A stretch of 64,000 bases of DNA, taken from positions 2,580,001 through 2,644,000 of the forward strand of contig NZ_CP034235.1 of assembly GCF_009728935.1 (NCBI RefSeq). The letters are read 5' to 3'. Both the position numbers and the translations under genes were made by a program. The notes under the pieces were generated by a model. The model had not been told where the DNA came from, did not search any database, and worked only from the letters and a program-made list of their open reading frames with translations. The first letter of the stretch is position 1, and the number at the start of each line of letters is the position of its first letter. This document shows, one piece after another, positions 8,117-17,328 of the stretch. Source of the stretch: Paenibacillus psychroresistens (GTDB taxonomy: Bacteria; Bacillota; Bacilli; Paenibacillales; NBRC-103111).

Positions 8117-8680
8117 TTAAATATATTTTTTTATGATCTCTGTAACTTCTTCAACAGTTTCATCTAAATCGTAATTTTCAACATTTGCGTCACATTCTTT
8201 TAAGTAGCTCATTTCGTTTTCATAACGCTCTAAATTCTTGTAAATGACTTCAGTCGTATCTCCACGTTCTAACAAGCGACTCATCACTTTGTTTCGATCT
8301 GCATAAATCATAATGCGGATGACTTTATCGCCGAACACTTCTTTTACAAGATCCGAGCCTTGGCGGTTTAGAATGAGATATACAAAAGGATGCTTTTGAA
8401 ACATGGTATCGATTTCTTTGGATTTAATTCCGTAGAAAACGCCTTCAATTTCAATCGTCTCAATGAATTCATTGTTTTGCTCAGCTTCAGCAAATGCCTC
8501 TGAAGAAATAAAGTGGTAATCAACGCCATCTGTCTCATATAGTCTGCTTGGTCGGGTGGTATAGGATAAAACTCTTTGTATTTCGCATAATGCTCCTACT
8601 TGTTTGGCAACGGTTTTTCTCCCGGATCCATCAGGACCAGTAAACACAAATATTAATTTTTTATCATGTATTCCATCCAT
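8117..8680 (-). CDS. Guanylate kinase-like P-loop protein
   Basis: A 187-residue protein with guanylate-kinase fold: P-loop GPDGSGRKT, then the GMP-binding signature SYTTRPSR...DGVDYHFIS with its Arg and Asp-Tyr residues, and RGDTTEVIYKNLERY near the lid. The P-loop departs from the usual G-P-S-G-x-G-K, so it is a paralogue rather than the housekeeping gmk. The ATG at 8680 follows GGGAGGGCATAAA; the upstream ATGs at 8701 and 8695 lie before this ribosome site. It is the only minus-strand gene within the accessory array, with its own terminator, and is probably expressed separately from a promoter in 8702-8880, where I see no strong consensus. Confidence 0.75.
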   Translation of the reverse strand: MDGIHDKKLIFVFTGPDGSGRKTVAKQVGALCEIQRVLSYTTRPSRLYETDGVDYHFISSEAFAEAEQNNEFIETIEIEGVFYGIKSKEIDTMFQKHPFVYLILNRQGSDLVKEVFGDKVIRIMIYADRNKVMSRLLERGDTTEVIYKNLERYENEMSYLKECDANVENYDLDETVEEVTEIIKKYI

Positions 8681-8880
8681 TTTATGCCCTCCCATTTCCA
8701 TGAGTTTTATGTATCTTAGCTTAAATTATATCGGAAATCTATGGAATAATATATAGTAATTCTATTAAAATAAGATCAGAGTTTAAAGTGTGAATAAAGG
8801 TTTCTTATCACAGCTTCTAGAATATAGGAGATACACCGTAATAAATAGAGTAGAACTTAGTTAGGAAGTGAGAGGGTAGC

Positions 8881-9771
8881 ATGAAACAGAAAGTTATCTT
8901 AGCTGGCGGCACAGGATTTATTGGGAAATATTTCAAAGATGAATTCGTTAAATTAGGCTATGAAGTGAAAATCATTTCAAGACAAGCTAATCATATTTCT
9001 TGGAATGATGAGGCTGGCATTATAGATGCTTTAGAGAATTCCGCGGTATTAATTAATCTTGCAGGGAAGTCAGTGGATTGTCGGTATACAGCAAAAAATA
9101 TGGCTGACATTATCAGTTCAAGAACGGAAACAACTAAAATACTTGGAAATGCCTTAATGAAATGTATTAATCCAGCACGTCTTTGGATGAATTCAAGTAC
9201 AGCTACGATTTATAGACACGCTGAAGATCGACCAATGACTGAGAAAAATGGCGAAATTGGTTCAGGTTTTTCAGTTGATGTGGCCAAAGAATGGGAGCAA
9301 GCTTTCTTCTACTTTCAATTACCCCGAACAAGGCAAATAGCTCTGAGAATTGCAATTGTACTTGGTGCGGATGGCGGAGTGATTAATCCGTTTAAAAAGC
9401 TGGTCAAATTTGGTTTAGGCGGGATTCAAGGGGCGGGCAACCAGAAATTTAGCTGGATACATATCGAAGACTTGTTTGAGATTATGCTTTTCCTTAAGGA
9501 TAGAGATGAGTTAAATGGTGTATACAATTGCTCTTCACCTGATCCAGTTTCTAATCGTGAGTTTATGGATGAATTCCGTAAAGCCATGAACGTTAAATTT
9601 GGACTGCCTTCCCCCAAATGGTTGCTTCATCTCGGGGCAATTGTGATCAGAACGGAAGCCGAGTTGATCTTGAAGAGCCGATGGGTTATTCCTGAGAGGT
9701 TGGAGAACGATGGTTTTAAGTTCAAATTTAATAAACTCGATAAGGCGCTGCATCAAATTTTAGTGACCTAA
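8881..9771 (+). CDS. TIGR01777-type NAD-dependent epimerase/dehydratase-like protein
   Basis: An extended-SDR-like protein of 296 residues. The N-terminal GGTGFIG nucleotide loop (about residues 9-15) and INLAGKSVD fit the TIGR01777/YfcH family, followed by SSTATIYRH, SWIHIEDLFEI and a C-terminal DUF1731-like helix (PERLENDGFKFKF). YfcH relatives are found from bacteria to plastids, with no firmly known reaction. The ATG at 8881 follows GAGAGGGTAGC. It begins the second plus-strand stretch of the array, after the divergent kinase gene. Confidence 0.85.
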   Translation: MKQKVILAGGTGFIGKYFKDEFVKLGYEVKIISRQANHISWNDEAGIIDALENSAVLINLAGKSVDCRYTAKNMADIISSRTETTKILGNALMKCINPARLWMNSSTATIYRHAEDRPMTEKNGEIGSGFSVDVAKEWEQAFFYFQLPRTRQIALRIAIVLGADGGVINPFKKLVKFGLGGIQGAGNQKFSWIHIEDLFEIMLFLKDRDELNGVYNCSSPDPVSNREFMDEFRKAMNVKFGLPSPKWLLHLGAIVIRTEAELILKSRWVIPERLENDGFKFKFNKLDKALHQILVT

Positions 9772-9790
9772 TTACAAAAGGAGAAAAATC

Positions 9791-10222
9791 ATGGAAATTA
9801 AGTTTGAGGACTATTTAATAAGCGATAACAAAGAGCTATTAGATATTAATACGATTAAGCAGTTTCTAGCTAGAAGCTATTGGGCGAACAATAGATCGGA
9901 AGAACGGACTGAGAAATCGATTCGTAACTCTGATTGTTATGGTGTGTATCATAATAGTAAGCAAATTGGGTACGCTAGAGTGGTTACAGATCATGCTACC
10001 GTTTTCTATTTATGTGATGTTTTTATTGATGAAGAGTACCGTGGAAAAGGCATTGGGAAGAAATTGATAGAAGCGCTGACAAGCTCAGATGAGCTTAAGG
10101 ACTTGCTGGGATTATTAGGAACAAAAGATGCACATGAACTATATAAGCAATACGATTTTGAAATGGAGCCAGAGAGGTTTATGAGAAGACTCCCTAATTA
10201 CATTAGGAATATGAATGAATAA
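9791..10222 (+). CDS. GNAT acetyltransferase
   Basis: A complete 143-residue GNAT protein. FYLCDVFIDEEYRGKGIGKKL shows the beta-4 strand and the acetyl-CoA loop RGKGIG, and GTKDAHELYKQYDF is the C-terminal part. It starts 20 bases after the epimerase-like gene behind AAAGGAG. The scar at 3640-3690 is a close relative of its central strand, suggesting two copies once existed in this region. Confidence 0.85.
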   Translation: MEIKFEDYLISDNKELLDINTIKQFLARSYWANNRSEERTEKSIRNSDCYGVYHNSKQIGYARVVTDHATVFYLCDVFIDEEYRGKGIGKKLIEALTSSDELKDLLGLLGTKDAHELYKQYDFEMEPERFMRRLPNYIRNMNE

Positions 10223-10259
10223 GTTCATTCCTAGATCACAAACAGAGATGAGATGACAT

Positions 10260-10670
10260 ATGAATGCTGGGTACTCAGGAACACCCTTAATTAAAAAGCT
10301 AGGTATTAAAGAGGGATACAAAATATGTGTAATTAATGGTCCGGATAATTATTGGGAGCTTCTTGGCAGTTTGCCTTCAGGCGTGGAAAAAGTAAATCCT
10401 AATACGGAAAACATAGATTTTCTACATGTGTTTCTAACAACTTTGGAAGAGTATGAGTGGCATATTCAAATATTAAAAACACGAATAGATCAAAAAGGCA
10501 TGATTTGGATTTCATGGCCTAAAAAATCTTCTGAATTAAAGACAGATTTAAATGAAAATTTAATAAGATCCATAGCGATAAAGAATCAGCTAGTTGATGT
10601 TAAAGTTAGCGCAATGGATGAGATTTGGTCTGCAATTAAATTGGTGATACCTGTAAAGTTTAGAGATTAA
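10260..10670 (+). CDS. DUF3052-like protein
   Basis: A 136-residue cytosolic protein. The N-terminus AGYSGTPLIKKLGIKEGYK and the later MIWISWPKKSS match DUF3052 proteins, which often lie near methyltransferase or stress genes and have no established function. GAGATGACAT lies ahead of the ATG at 10260. It has no signal peptide or membrane segment. I infer only that it belongs to the array's cytosolic accessory set. Confidence 0.65.
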   Translation: MNAGYSGTPLIKKLGIKEGYKICVINGPDNYWELLGSLPSGVEKVNPNTENIDFLHVFLTTLEEYEWHIQILKTRIDQKGMIWISWPKKSSELKTDLNENLIRSIAIKNQLVDVKVSAMDEIWSAIKLVIPVKFRD

Positions 10671-10697
10671 AAGTGTATGAGAATAAGGAGTTAACCT

Positions 10698-11348
10698 ATG
10701 TCCTTAAATGAGATATTTGATGTTTTTGATGAGCAGATGGTTAAAATTGGAGAAGCAAGCAGACAAAATGTTCACGCTCAAGGATTGTGGCACCAAACCT
10801 TTCATTGCTGGGTTCTTAGTCAATCACTCGAGGGAGAGCTGAATCTACTACTTCAATTGCGGCATAAGGATAAAGATACCTATCCTAATTTACTTGATAT
10901 TTCATGTGCCGGTCATCTATTACAAGGTGAATCCGTTGAAGATGGTGTGCGCGAGCTGCAGGAAGAGCTGGGTTTAACCGTTCCTTTTGATGAACTCCAA
11001 TTTTGTGGGGTAATTAAAGGAGAATATATGATCTCAGAAACCGTAATCGACCGAGAATTCAACCATATATTTATCTATCGATGCAATAAATTGTTGGAAG
11101 AGTATGATTTTCAGAAAAATGAGATTTCTGGTCTTTTTAGTATCAAGCTAATAGATTTTCAACAGCTGCTAAGCGGTAAAATTGATCTAATAGAGACGGA
11201 AGGAATCGTATTTGACGAAACGAAGAAAGAAATCCATAACGAGTCTAGAAAAATATATTTAAAGGATATCGTTCCTAATTCGGATGATTATTATAAACTA
11301 TTATTTGATGAAATATCATATAGTAATGAAAGAGGAGCTATCAAATGA
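10698..11348 (+). CDS. Nudix hydrolase
   Basis: A 216-residue Nudix-domain protein. The Nudix box runs from GHLLQGE to RELQEELGL at about residues 75-96 and supplies the metal-binding Glu residues. By my count six residues separate the first Glu from RE, against seven in the usual consensus. The N-terminal LWHQTFHCWVL resembles IPP-isomerase-like Nudix proteins that act on organic pyrophosphates. The stop overlaps the next small ORF in an ATGA junction, so the two should be translationally coupled. Confidence 0.85.
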   Translation: MSLNEIFDVFDEQMVKIGEASRQNVHAQGLWHQTFHCWVLSQSLEGELNLLLQLRHKDKDTYPNLLDISCAGHLLQGESVEDGVRELQEELGLTVPFDELQFCGVIKGEYMISETVIDREFNHIFIYRCNKLLEEYDFQKNEISGLFSIKLIDFQQLLSGKIDLIETEGIVFDETKKEIHNESRKIYLKDIVPNSDDYYKLLFDEISYSNERGAIK

Positions 11349-11491
11349 CCTTACTCATAATATTTATATTAATTTTAGGATTTGTTGGCTTAATCGGAAA
11401 CCAAACTTCTGGACTCAAAAGAATGAATGAAATGCAACGTTCCTTAGATGAAATCAATCAAAAATTAAGAGAAATGAATAATAAGAAATAA
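11345..11491 (+). CDS. Small single-pass membrane protein (48 residues)
   Basis: ATG at 11345 overlaps the Nudix stop (ATGA) and AGAGGAGC lies eight bases upstream. The product is MTLLIIFILILGFVGLIGNQ followed by a charged helix rich in Lys, Glu and Asn. It therefore has one N-terminal membrane segment and a short coiled-coil-like cytosolic tail. Similar tiny proteins are common in Bacilli and mostly uncharacterised. It is too short for most gene callers, but the spacing and ribosome site support translation. Confidence 0.7.
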   Translation: MTLLIIFILILGFVGLIGNQTSGLKRMNEMQRSLDEINQKLREMNNKK

Positions 11492-11529
11492 GAGGAATCA
11501 AAGAGTGAATCTTCTAAAGGCGGTTTATT

Positions 11530-12027
11530 ATGATCAAACAAGCTCTAGTAAAGCTTCCTTTCGCCTATCAGCTAAGAATTCTTCAGCTAAAGCTAAAGAG
11601 AGGGACTCGAAATCTTTTTGTTAAGTTTGCCGAGCAAAAGCTTAGCGAGCCCATTCGCTTCGATCCCTTTCCTGATGAGAAAAGAGTGCTGCCATTTGGC
11701 AGCGGGGCAAGCATATATTACAATTATGTCGACCTTCGATTCGTTAACCCTACCCAACATAAGCTGCAATTCAAGATATGGGTAACGGAGCAGCATCTTA
11801 AAGGTATCCTATATAACGATCAAGATTGGCCGTTTTCTTATCACGTGGAAGAAAGAAAACATCAGTTTCATCAAAAATCAGGTAAAAACTACCGTCAGAA
11901 TGAAATTTGGCGACGAGTTATCGACAAACGTACTGGAAACACAATGGAAGAGCAATTAATGATCCATAATTATTCAGAGGTTAAGTATGAAATAGATGAT
12001 ATAAAGATGAGGTTAGAGAATGTTTAG
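11530..12027 (+). CDS. VanW-family protein with the central domain deleted
   Basis: The C-terminal two thirds match VanW proteins: RFDPFPDEKRVLPFGSGA, IYYNYVDLRFVNPT and FKIWVTEQHLKG. The N-terminal 35 residues also look like the family's first helix (YQLRILQLKLKRGTRN). Family members are about 270 residues and contain, between these parts, the G-E-x-F-S-F-W and G-G-G-L-C-Q core. That core is missing here, giving only 165 residues. The frame is intact across the junction, so a shortened protein could be made. It overlaps the vanZ-like gene by eight bases. VanW and VanZ are accessory proteins of glycopeptide resistance or envelope function; no vanHAX genes are present. Confidence 0.75.
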   Translation: MIKQALVKLPFAYQLRILQLKLKRGTRNLFVKFAEQKLSEPIRFDPFPDEKRVLPFGSGASIYYNYVDLRFVNPTQHKLQFKIWVTEQHLKGILYNDQDWPFSYHVEERKHQFHQKSGKNYRQNEIWRRVIDKRTGNTMEEQLMIHNYSEVKYEIDDIKMRLENV

Positions 12028-12472
12028 AAGCTCTTTCTTTTATAACCGAATGTGGAATGCGTTTATTCTAACCGCTGCGATAATCTATGCAATGATCATG
12101 ATCAAACTGCTTTTTTTAAGACAGGCGGATGGATATTTTTCGAATAGATACAATTACAATATAGTTCCTTTTAGAACTATTAGACAATACATTGTCCATC
12201 GTGAACATTTTAATACAGAAACCTGGGTAAAGAACCTATTTGGGAACATCGTGCTTTTTATTCCTTTAGGCGTTATTGGACCTCTTCTGAATATTAGATT
12301 GTTCAAAAAAACATTGTTTTTAGAAGTCATAATAAGTCTTTTGTTTTGTGTAGAATTAATTCAATTAATCACTCAGGTGGGCAGCTTTGATATTGATGAT
12401 ATAATTCTAAATACCTTTGGAGCTTTATTAGGACTTTTGTTTACAAGTTTGTTAAGATATACAGTGAAATAA
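12020..12472 (+). CDS. VanZ-family membrane protein
   Basis: A 150-residue integral membrane protein of the VanZ family. It has an N-terminal transmembrane helix (about 13-31), the conserved NIVPFRTI, a second helix around GNIVLFIPLG, a third around EVIISLLFCVELIQL, and the signature FDIDDIILNTFGALLG leading into the last helix. VanZ-like proteins are linked to teicoplanin and envelope-antibiotic tolerance. It starts within the end of the VanW-like gene, so the pair is coupled. Confidence 0.9.
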   Translation: MFRSSFFYNRMWNAFILTAAIIYAMIMIKLLFLRQADGYFSNRYNYNIVPFRTIRQYIVHREHFNTETWVKNLFGNIVLFIPLGVIGPLLNIRLFKKTLFLEVIISLLFCVELIQLITQVGSFDIDDIILNTFGALLGLLFTSLLRYTVK

Positions 12473-12508
12473 AACAAAACCAAGATGAATACAAGGGAGA
12501 TAATCAGA

Positions 12509-13795
12509 ATGAATGATTTTCAATCTTTAACTGAAACGGAATTGCATGAGTTAAACTTAAACCTACAAACCAAATATGAGGCTTTCAAAAGTCAGAATCT
12601 TAAATTAGATATGTCACGAGGCAAACCATGTGTCGAACAATTGGACCTCTCAAGAGGTATGCTGGATAGTGTGAAAGCGGAGGATAGCTTTAAATCAGAA
12701 GATGGTGCAGACACTCGTAATTACGGCGGGTTAGACGGCATACCTGAAGCTAAAAAACTTTTCGCAGAAATGCTCGAAGTTAGCGCTAAGGAAATAATTA
12801 TTGGTGGGAGCTCCAGCTTGACCATGATGCATGATACTTTGTCTAGAGCTATGCTGCATGGTGTAAAGGGGAGTGAGAAACCTTGGAGCAAATTACCAGT
12901 TGTTAAATTCCTTTGCCCAAGTCCAGGTTATGATCGACATTTTGCTATATGCGAGCTTTTTAACATGGAAATGATTCTAATTGATATGAAACACGATGGA
13001 CCGGATATGGATCAGATTGAGCGGCTGGTAGCGGCAGATAATTCTATCAAAGGTATTTGGTGTGTGCCAAAGTATAGCAACCCAGAAGGAGTAACTTACT
13101 CAGATGAAGTAGTAGATCGTCTAGCTAAGATGAGCTGTGGGGCTGCAGATTTCACTATTATTTGGGACGATGCTTACTGTGTGCATCATCTAACGGATAC
13201 GCCGGATCCATTAAAGAATATTCTTGAAGCATGTAAAGCTGCAGGGCATCCTAATCGCGTGCTGATGTTCAGCTCGACATCCAAGATTAGCTTTGCCGGT
13301 GCGGGAGTTGCCATGCTGGCAGCTAGTGAAGATAACATCACATTTATTAAAAAACAGCTTTCCGTTCAAACGATTGGTCCGGATAAGATCAATCAGCTGA
13401 GACATGTGCGTTTTTATAAAGATCTAGCTGGTTTAAATACACATATGGTAAAGCAAGCCGCTATTATCAAGCCTAAATTCGATACCGTTTTGAGAATACT
13501 TGACTCGGAGTTAAGCGGCAAGAAAATTGCGACGTGGAGTAAACCTAACGGAGGTTATTTCATAAGCTTGAATACTTTAGAGGGCTGTGCCGCCGCTGTT
13601 GTGAAGATGGCTGCTGAAGCCGGTGTTACGTTAACCAATGCTGGAGCTACCTATCCATATGGAAAAGATCCACAAGATAGAAACATTCGTATCGCACCTA
13701 CTTTTCCAACCGTAGCAGAGATGGAGAAAGCGATTGAGATTCTATGTCTTTGTGTACAAATAATAAGCGTGAGAAAATTCCTCAAGGTGAATTGA
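12509..13795 (+). CDS. Aminotransferase of the aspartate/alanine-glyoxylate (PF12897-like) type
   Basis: A PLP-dependent fold-type I aminotransferase of 428 residues. It has the MSRGKPCVEQLDLS N-terminal signature, NYGGLDGIPE, IIGGSSSLTMMHD, CPSPGYDRHF, CVPKYSNPEG, IIWDDAYCVHH and the PLP lysine in FSSTSKISFAGAG. This sequence set is typical of the MocR-like stand-alone aspartate aminotransferase group. The ATG at 12509 with AAGGGAGAT upstream is chosen over the one at 12485, which has no ribosome site. The last 15 residues are slightly unusual but complete. It is followed at once by an EamA transporter, possibly moving the amino acid product. Confidence 0.85.
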   Translation: MNDFQSLTETELHELNLNLQTKYEAFKSQNLKLDMSRGKPCVEQLDLSRGMLDSVKAEDSFKSEDGADTRNYGGLDGIPEAKKLFAEMLEVSAKEIIIGGSSSLTMMHDTLSRAMLHGVKGSEKPWSKLPVVKFLCPSPGYDRHFAICELFNMEMILIDMKHDGPDMDQIERLVAADNSIKGIWCVPKYSNPEGVTYSDEVVDRLAKMSCGAADFTIIWDDAYCVHHLTDTPDPLKNILEACKAAGHPNRVLMFSSTSKISFAGAGVAMLAASEDNITFIKKQLSVQTIGPDKINQLRHVRFYKDLAGLNTHMVKQAAIIKPKFDTVLRILDSELSGKKIATWSKPNGGYFISLNTLEGCAAAVVKMAAEAGVTLTNAGATYPYGKDPQDRNIRIAPTFPTVAEMEKAIEILCLCVQIISVRKFLKVN

Positions 13796-13796
13796 G

Positions 13797-14630
13797 TTGT
13801 TCTCTACTGCTGTTCTGCTTGTAATTCTATCCGGTTTAATTCACTCCATATGGAACCTTTTTACGAAGAAAAGTCTTAATAAGGTTGTTTTTTTGTGGTT
13901 TTGCCAAATCACGGCGGTACTAATTTTTCTGCCTTTAACCATCCATGAGGTTATAGGGAAATCGCCGGATTTCCAAATGGGTTGGTTGTTTATTGTCTTA
14001 AGCATGCTTCTTCACGGAGTCTATGTACTGTTACTTGCAAAGGTTTATACCTTAGGGGATTTGTCACAGGCTTATCCAATCATGCGTGGAATAAGTCCAT
14101 TGCTAGTGCCGATATTTGCTGTACTAATTTTAAATGAGCATTTAAAGTTTATAGGCTGGGTTGGAATAGTGAGTATCGTGTTCGGGATATTATTGATCGG
14201 TGGGTTAAAGAGAAAAGCACTTAACCAGACTATGGTTTATGCCATTGCGGTTGGGGTTATGATAACAGGATATACGCTGGTGGATAAGTATGCACTTCAT
14301 TATGTGTCGGCCATTACACTCAATGAGTTCTCTAATGTCGGTAATCTACTAGTTTTGTCGTGGGTCGCGTTGCGTTCAGGCGCAATCCGCAAAGAGTGGC
14401 AAGTGAACTGGCCGACGATTATTCTAGGCGGCGCTTTGGCACCAGCAGGATACATTCTATTCTTGAAAGCTTTGGAGCTCATGCCAGTCTCTCAGCTTGC
14501 TCCTATGCGTGAAATCGGAACGGTGTTTGGTACAATTTTTGGTGTTTTTTTACTGAAAGAGCCTCAAGGGAAAAGCAGAATTATAGCTTCAATATTTATT
14601 ACAGCTGGGATTATCGTTTTGGCTCCATAG
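13797..14630 (+). CDS. EamA/DMT-family transporter
   Basis: A 277-residue membrane protein with ten predicted helices in two EamA repeats (about 1-140 and 145-277). Repeat features include SQAYPIMRGISPLLVPIFAV and its counterpart SQLAPMREIGTVFGTIFGV. Members export amino acids, nucleobases or other small metabolites. The TTG start at 13797 lies one base after the aminotransferase stop, with AAGGTGA upstream, so the two are co-translated. This suggests, without proof, export of an amino acid or related compound. Confidence 0.85.
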   Translation: MFSTAVLLVILSGLIHSIWNLFTKKSLNKVVFLWFCQITAVLIFLPLTIHEVIGKSPDFQMGWLFIVLSMLLHGVYVLLLAKVYTLGDLSQAYPIMRGISPLLVPIFAVLILNEHLKFIGWVGIVSIVFGILLIGGLKRKALNQTMVYAIAVGVMITGYTLVDKYALHYVSAITLNEFSNVGNLLVLSWVALRSGAIRKEWQVNWPTIILGGALAPAGYILFLKALELMPVSQLAPMREIGTVFGTIFGVFLLKEPQGKSRIIASIFITAGIIVLAP

Positions 14631-14725
14631 CCAGTCAAATAATTTGCAACAGATGTGAAGATATGAAGAGGCTATATATTATAGGAATCATTTGATTAAA
14701 AATTGGATTTGGAAAAGGAAAACCC

Positions 14726-15286
14726 ATGATGTTTCAAGCAACTCTTAATAATATTGAGCTAACCTTCGAGACTAGCAAAGAATTATTCTCACCGAAAGCC
14801 ATTGATTTAGGCACGGAGGTTATGCTCTCGAAAGTTGAATTTACAGCTGCAGACAAAGTTCTAGATTTAGGCTGTGGATATGGTGTTGTAGGCATTCTCG
14901 CAGCTAAGCTCATTGGGCCGGAGCGGGTAGTTATGGTCGATATTAACGCAGAAGCAGTCAAAATAGCTAAGCAAAACGCTGAACTAAATCAAGTCTCGGA
15001 AGTCTCCATTATGGAAAGTGATGGGTTAACGAAAATAGTTGATTTTGGTTTTACACTCATCTTAAGCAATCCGCCTTATCATGTTGATTTCTCTGTGCCT
15101 AAGCATTTTATTGAAAAGGGCTTTAATCACTTAAAAATAGGTGGAAAGCTTTTCATGGTGACCAAACGTAAAGATTGGTATAAAAATAAATTGATTTCTG
15201 TATTTGGTGGTGTGAAGATTTGGGAAGAAGAAGGGTACTTTGTGTTCATGGCACAGAAGACGCAATCCAGCTACTTCAAAAAATAA
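14726..15286 (+). CDS. RsmC/YbxB-like class I methyltransferase
   Basis: A 186-residue MTS-domain methyltransferase. Motif I VLDLGCGYGVVGI, the acidic MVDINAEAV and motif IV LSNPPYH are all present, the last being characteristic of enzymes methylating exocyclic amino groups. Single-domain relatives include YbxB, and RsmC methylates 16S rRNA G1207; this assignment is by family only. The ATG at 14726 follows GGAAAAGGAAAACC. It closes the accessory array and is followed by a shared terminator. Confidence 0.8.
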   Translation: MMFQATLNNIELTFETSKELFSPKAIDLGTEVMLSKVEFTAADKVLDLGCGYGVVGILAAKLIGPERVVMVDINAEAVKIAKQNAELNQVSEVSIMESDGLTKIVDFGFTLILSNPPYHVDFSVPKHFIEKGFNHLKIGGKLFMVTKRKDWYKNKLISVFGGVKIWEEEGYFVFMAQKTQSSYFKK

Positions 15287-15314
15287 ACCCGACCGTCATC
15301 TGGCGATCGGGTTT
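15285..15314. terminator. Bidirectional terminator between convergent genes
   Basis: AAACCCGA-C-CG and CG-AT-CGGGTTT form a hairpin just after the methyltransferase stop and 20 bases from the end of the minus-strand repeat gene. A/T-rich tails are present on both sides. Confidence 0.65.
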
Positions 15315-15334
15315 AATATGAACTTTTCGAAGCT

Positions 15335-15862
15335 TCAATCCCAATTAAAACCGGTTTTGAAGCCTATATCATGTCCGGCAACTTTGCCACCGGCTTGCAG
15401 CCCAACGTCATGAGCACCAAGATGTGCTCCTGCTTGCACGCCAACACCGTGGTCACCGCCTATTTGACCACCTGCTTGCACCCCAACTCCATTTCCACCA
15501 CCGATATTTCCATCGGCATTAATGCCAACACCATACTTGCCGCCAACATGGGTTCCAGCATGAACACCAAACCCTTGACCACCACCAATATGGGTGTTTG
15601 CATGAGCACCTATCCCCATGCTGCCGATATAGCCATTAGCTTGTATGCCAACACCATGCAGACCTGGGTAATTCGATTGAGGCTGCTGTTGATCGGAAAT
15701 TTGCTGTTCGGGATGATAGTTGGATATTTGAGGGTTGTAAGGATGCTGATAAGCAGTAGGATGCTGAGCGGCTGGATAATAAGGCTGAGGCGGATATAAG
15801 TGGGCATAGGGATGAACGGCTCTGTAATAATTGTAAGGGTAAATATAATGATTTACACTCAT
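15335..15862 (-). CDS. Tyr/Pro-rich protein with about eight 14-residue GxGVxAxxxIGG repeats
   Basis: A 175-residue protein of two parts. Residues 1-67 are rich in Tyr, Pro, His and Gln. From about residue 68 a repeat of 13-14 residues runs to the end, of the form G-[VFI]-G-[VIL]-x-A-x-x-x-[IVL]-G-G. Eight units are visible, for example GVGIQANGYIGS, GFGVHAGTHVGG and GVGVQAGGQIGG. Such regular Gly and small/hydrophobic alternation could form a beta-solenoid-like rod. There is no signal peptide. GGAGG lies seven bases before the ATG at 15862. A SigK-like promoter and the composition suggest a spore coat or crust component. That is inference, and I do not recognise a named family. Confidence 0.75.
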   Translation of the reverse strand: MSVNHYIYPYNYYRAVHPYAHLYPPQPYYPAAQHPTAYQHPYNPQISNYHPEQQISDQQQPQSNYPGLHGVGIQANGYIGSMGIGAHANTHIGGGQGFGVHAGTHVGGKYGVGINADGNIGGGNGVGVQAGGQIGGDHGVGVQAGAHLGAHDVGLQAGGKVAGHDIGFKTGFNWD

Positions 15863-15889
15863 TTGAAAACCTCCATTCAGTTGATGATT

Positions 15890-15920
15890 TAGCCTATTCC
15901 ATTCTGAACAAAAGTGATAC
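15890..15920 (-). promoter_or_regulatory. Possible sporulation (SigK-like) promoter of the repeat protein gene
   Basis: On the minus strand an AC pair (15915-15914) precedes AATAGGCTA (15898-15890) by about 15 bases. This resembles the mother-cell SigK pattern AC-N16/17-CATANNNTA with one -10 mismatch. It lies 28 bases upstream of the coding start. Confidence 0.3.
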
Positions 15921-15952
15921 TTGCCCCAAATTAAATGGGCATTAGCCTGTAA

Positions 15953-15996
15953 ATAAGAAACAGCCAGCCTTCAGTTGAAGGCTGGCTGTTTCTTAT
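15953..15996. terminator. Long perfect hairpin downstream of mnmA
   Basis: A 21-bp perfect inverted repeat (15953-15973 with 15976-15996) with a two-base loop lies 16 bases after the mnmA stop on the minus strand. The stem ends are A/T-rich. It is most simply the mnmA terminator, and it also insulates the repeat-protein promoter. Confidence 0.8.
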
Positions 15997-16012
15997 AATG
16001 AGCTGGTTGATT

Positions 16013-17158
<1,146 letters not shown>

Positions 17159-17192
17159 TTATTTTAACATAATACTTGCAAAATTTTAAATT

Positions 17193-17220
17193 TTTATAGA
17201 TATTTTCATGAAGTTGTCAA
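17193..17220 (-). promoter_or_regulatory. SigA-type promoter of mnmA
   Basis: On the minus strand TTGACA (17220-17215) and TATAAA (17198-17193) are separated by 16 bases, 65 bases ahead of the mnmA start. The -35 is a perfect match. Confidence 0.7.
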
Positions 17221-17328
17221 TGTTAGACTCCCATAAAATGCAGATTTATGATAACATATATAAAGATATGGGTCGAATAGCGTATATAGTTTCTATGAAT
17301 CAATAATTGCAGCAGATGAGGTGCTTGT

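Noticed and set aside
1946..15286. Integron-like cassette array
   Set aside because: No attC-like hairpin repeats at gene ends and no integrase gene were seen.
15390..15660. Regular DNA repeats resembling a CRISPR array or minisatellite
   Set aside because: The period of about 42 bases has no constant repeat plus unique spacer. It follows the 14-residue coding repeat.
15371..15799. Plus-strand ORF opposite the glycine-repeat gene
   Set aside because: It arises from the codon repeats on the other strand and has no ribosome site or recognisable domain.
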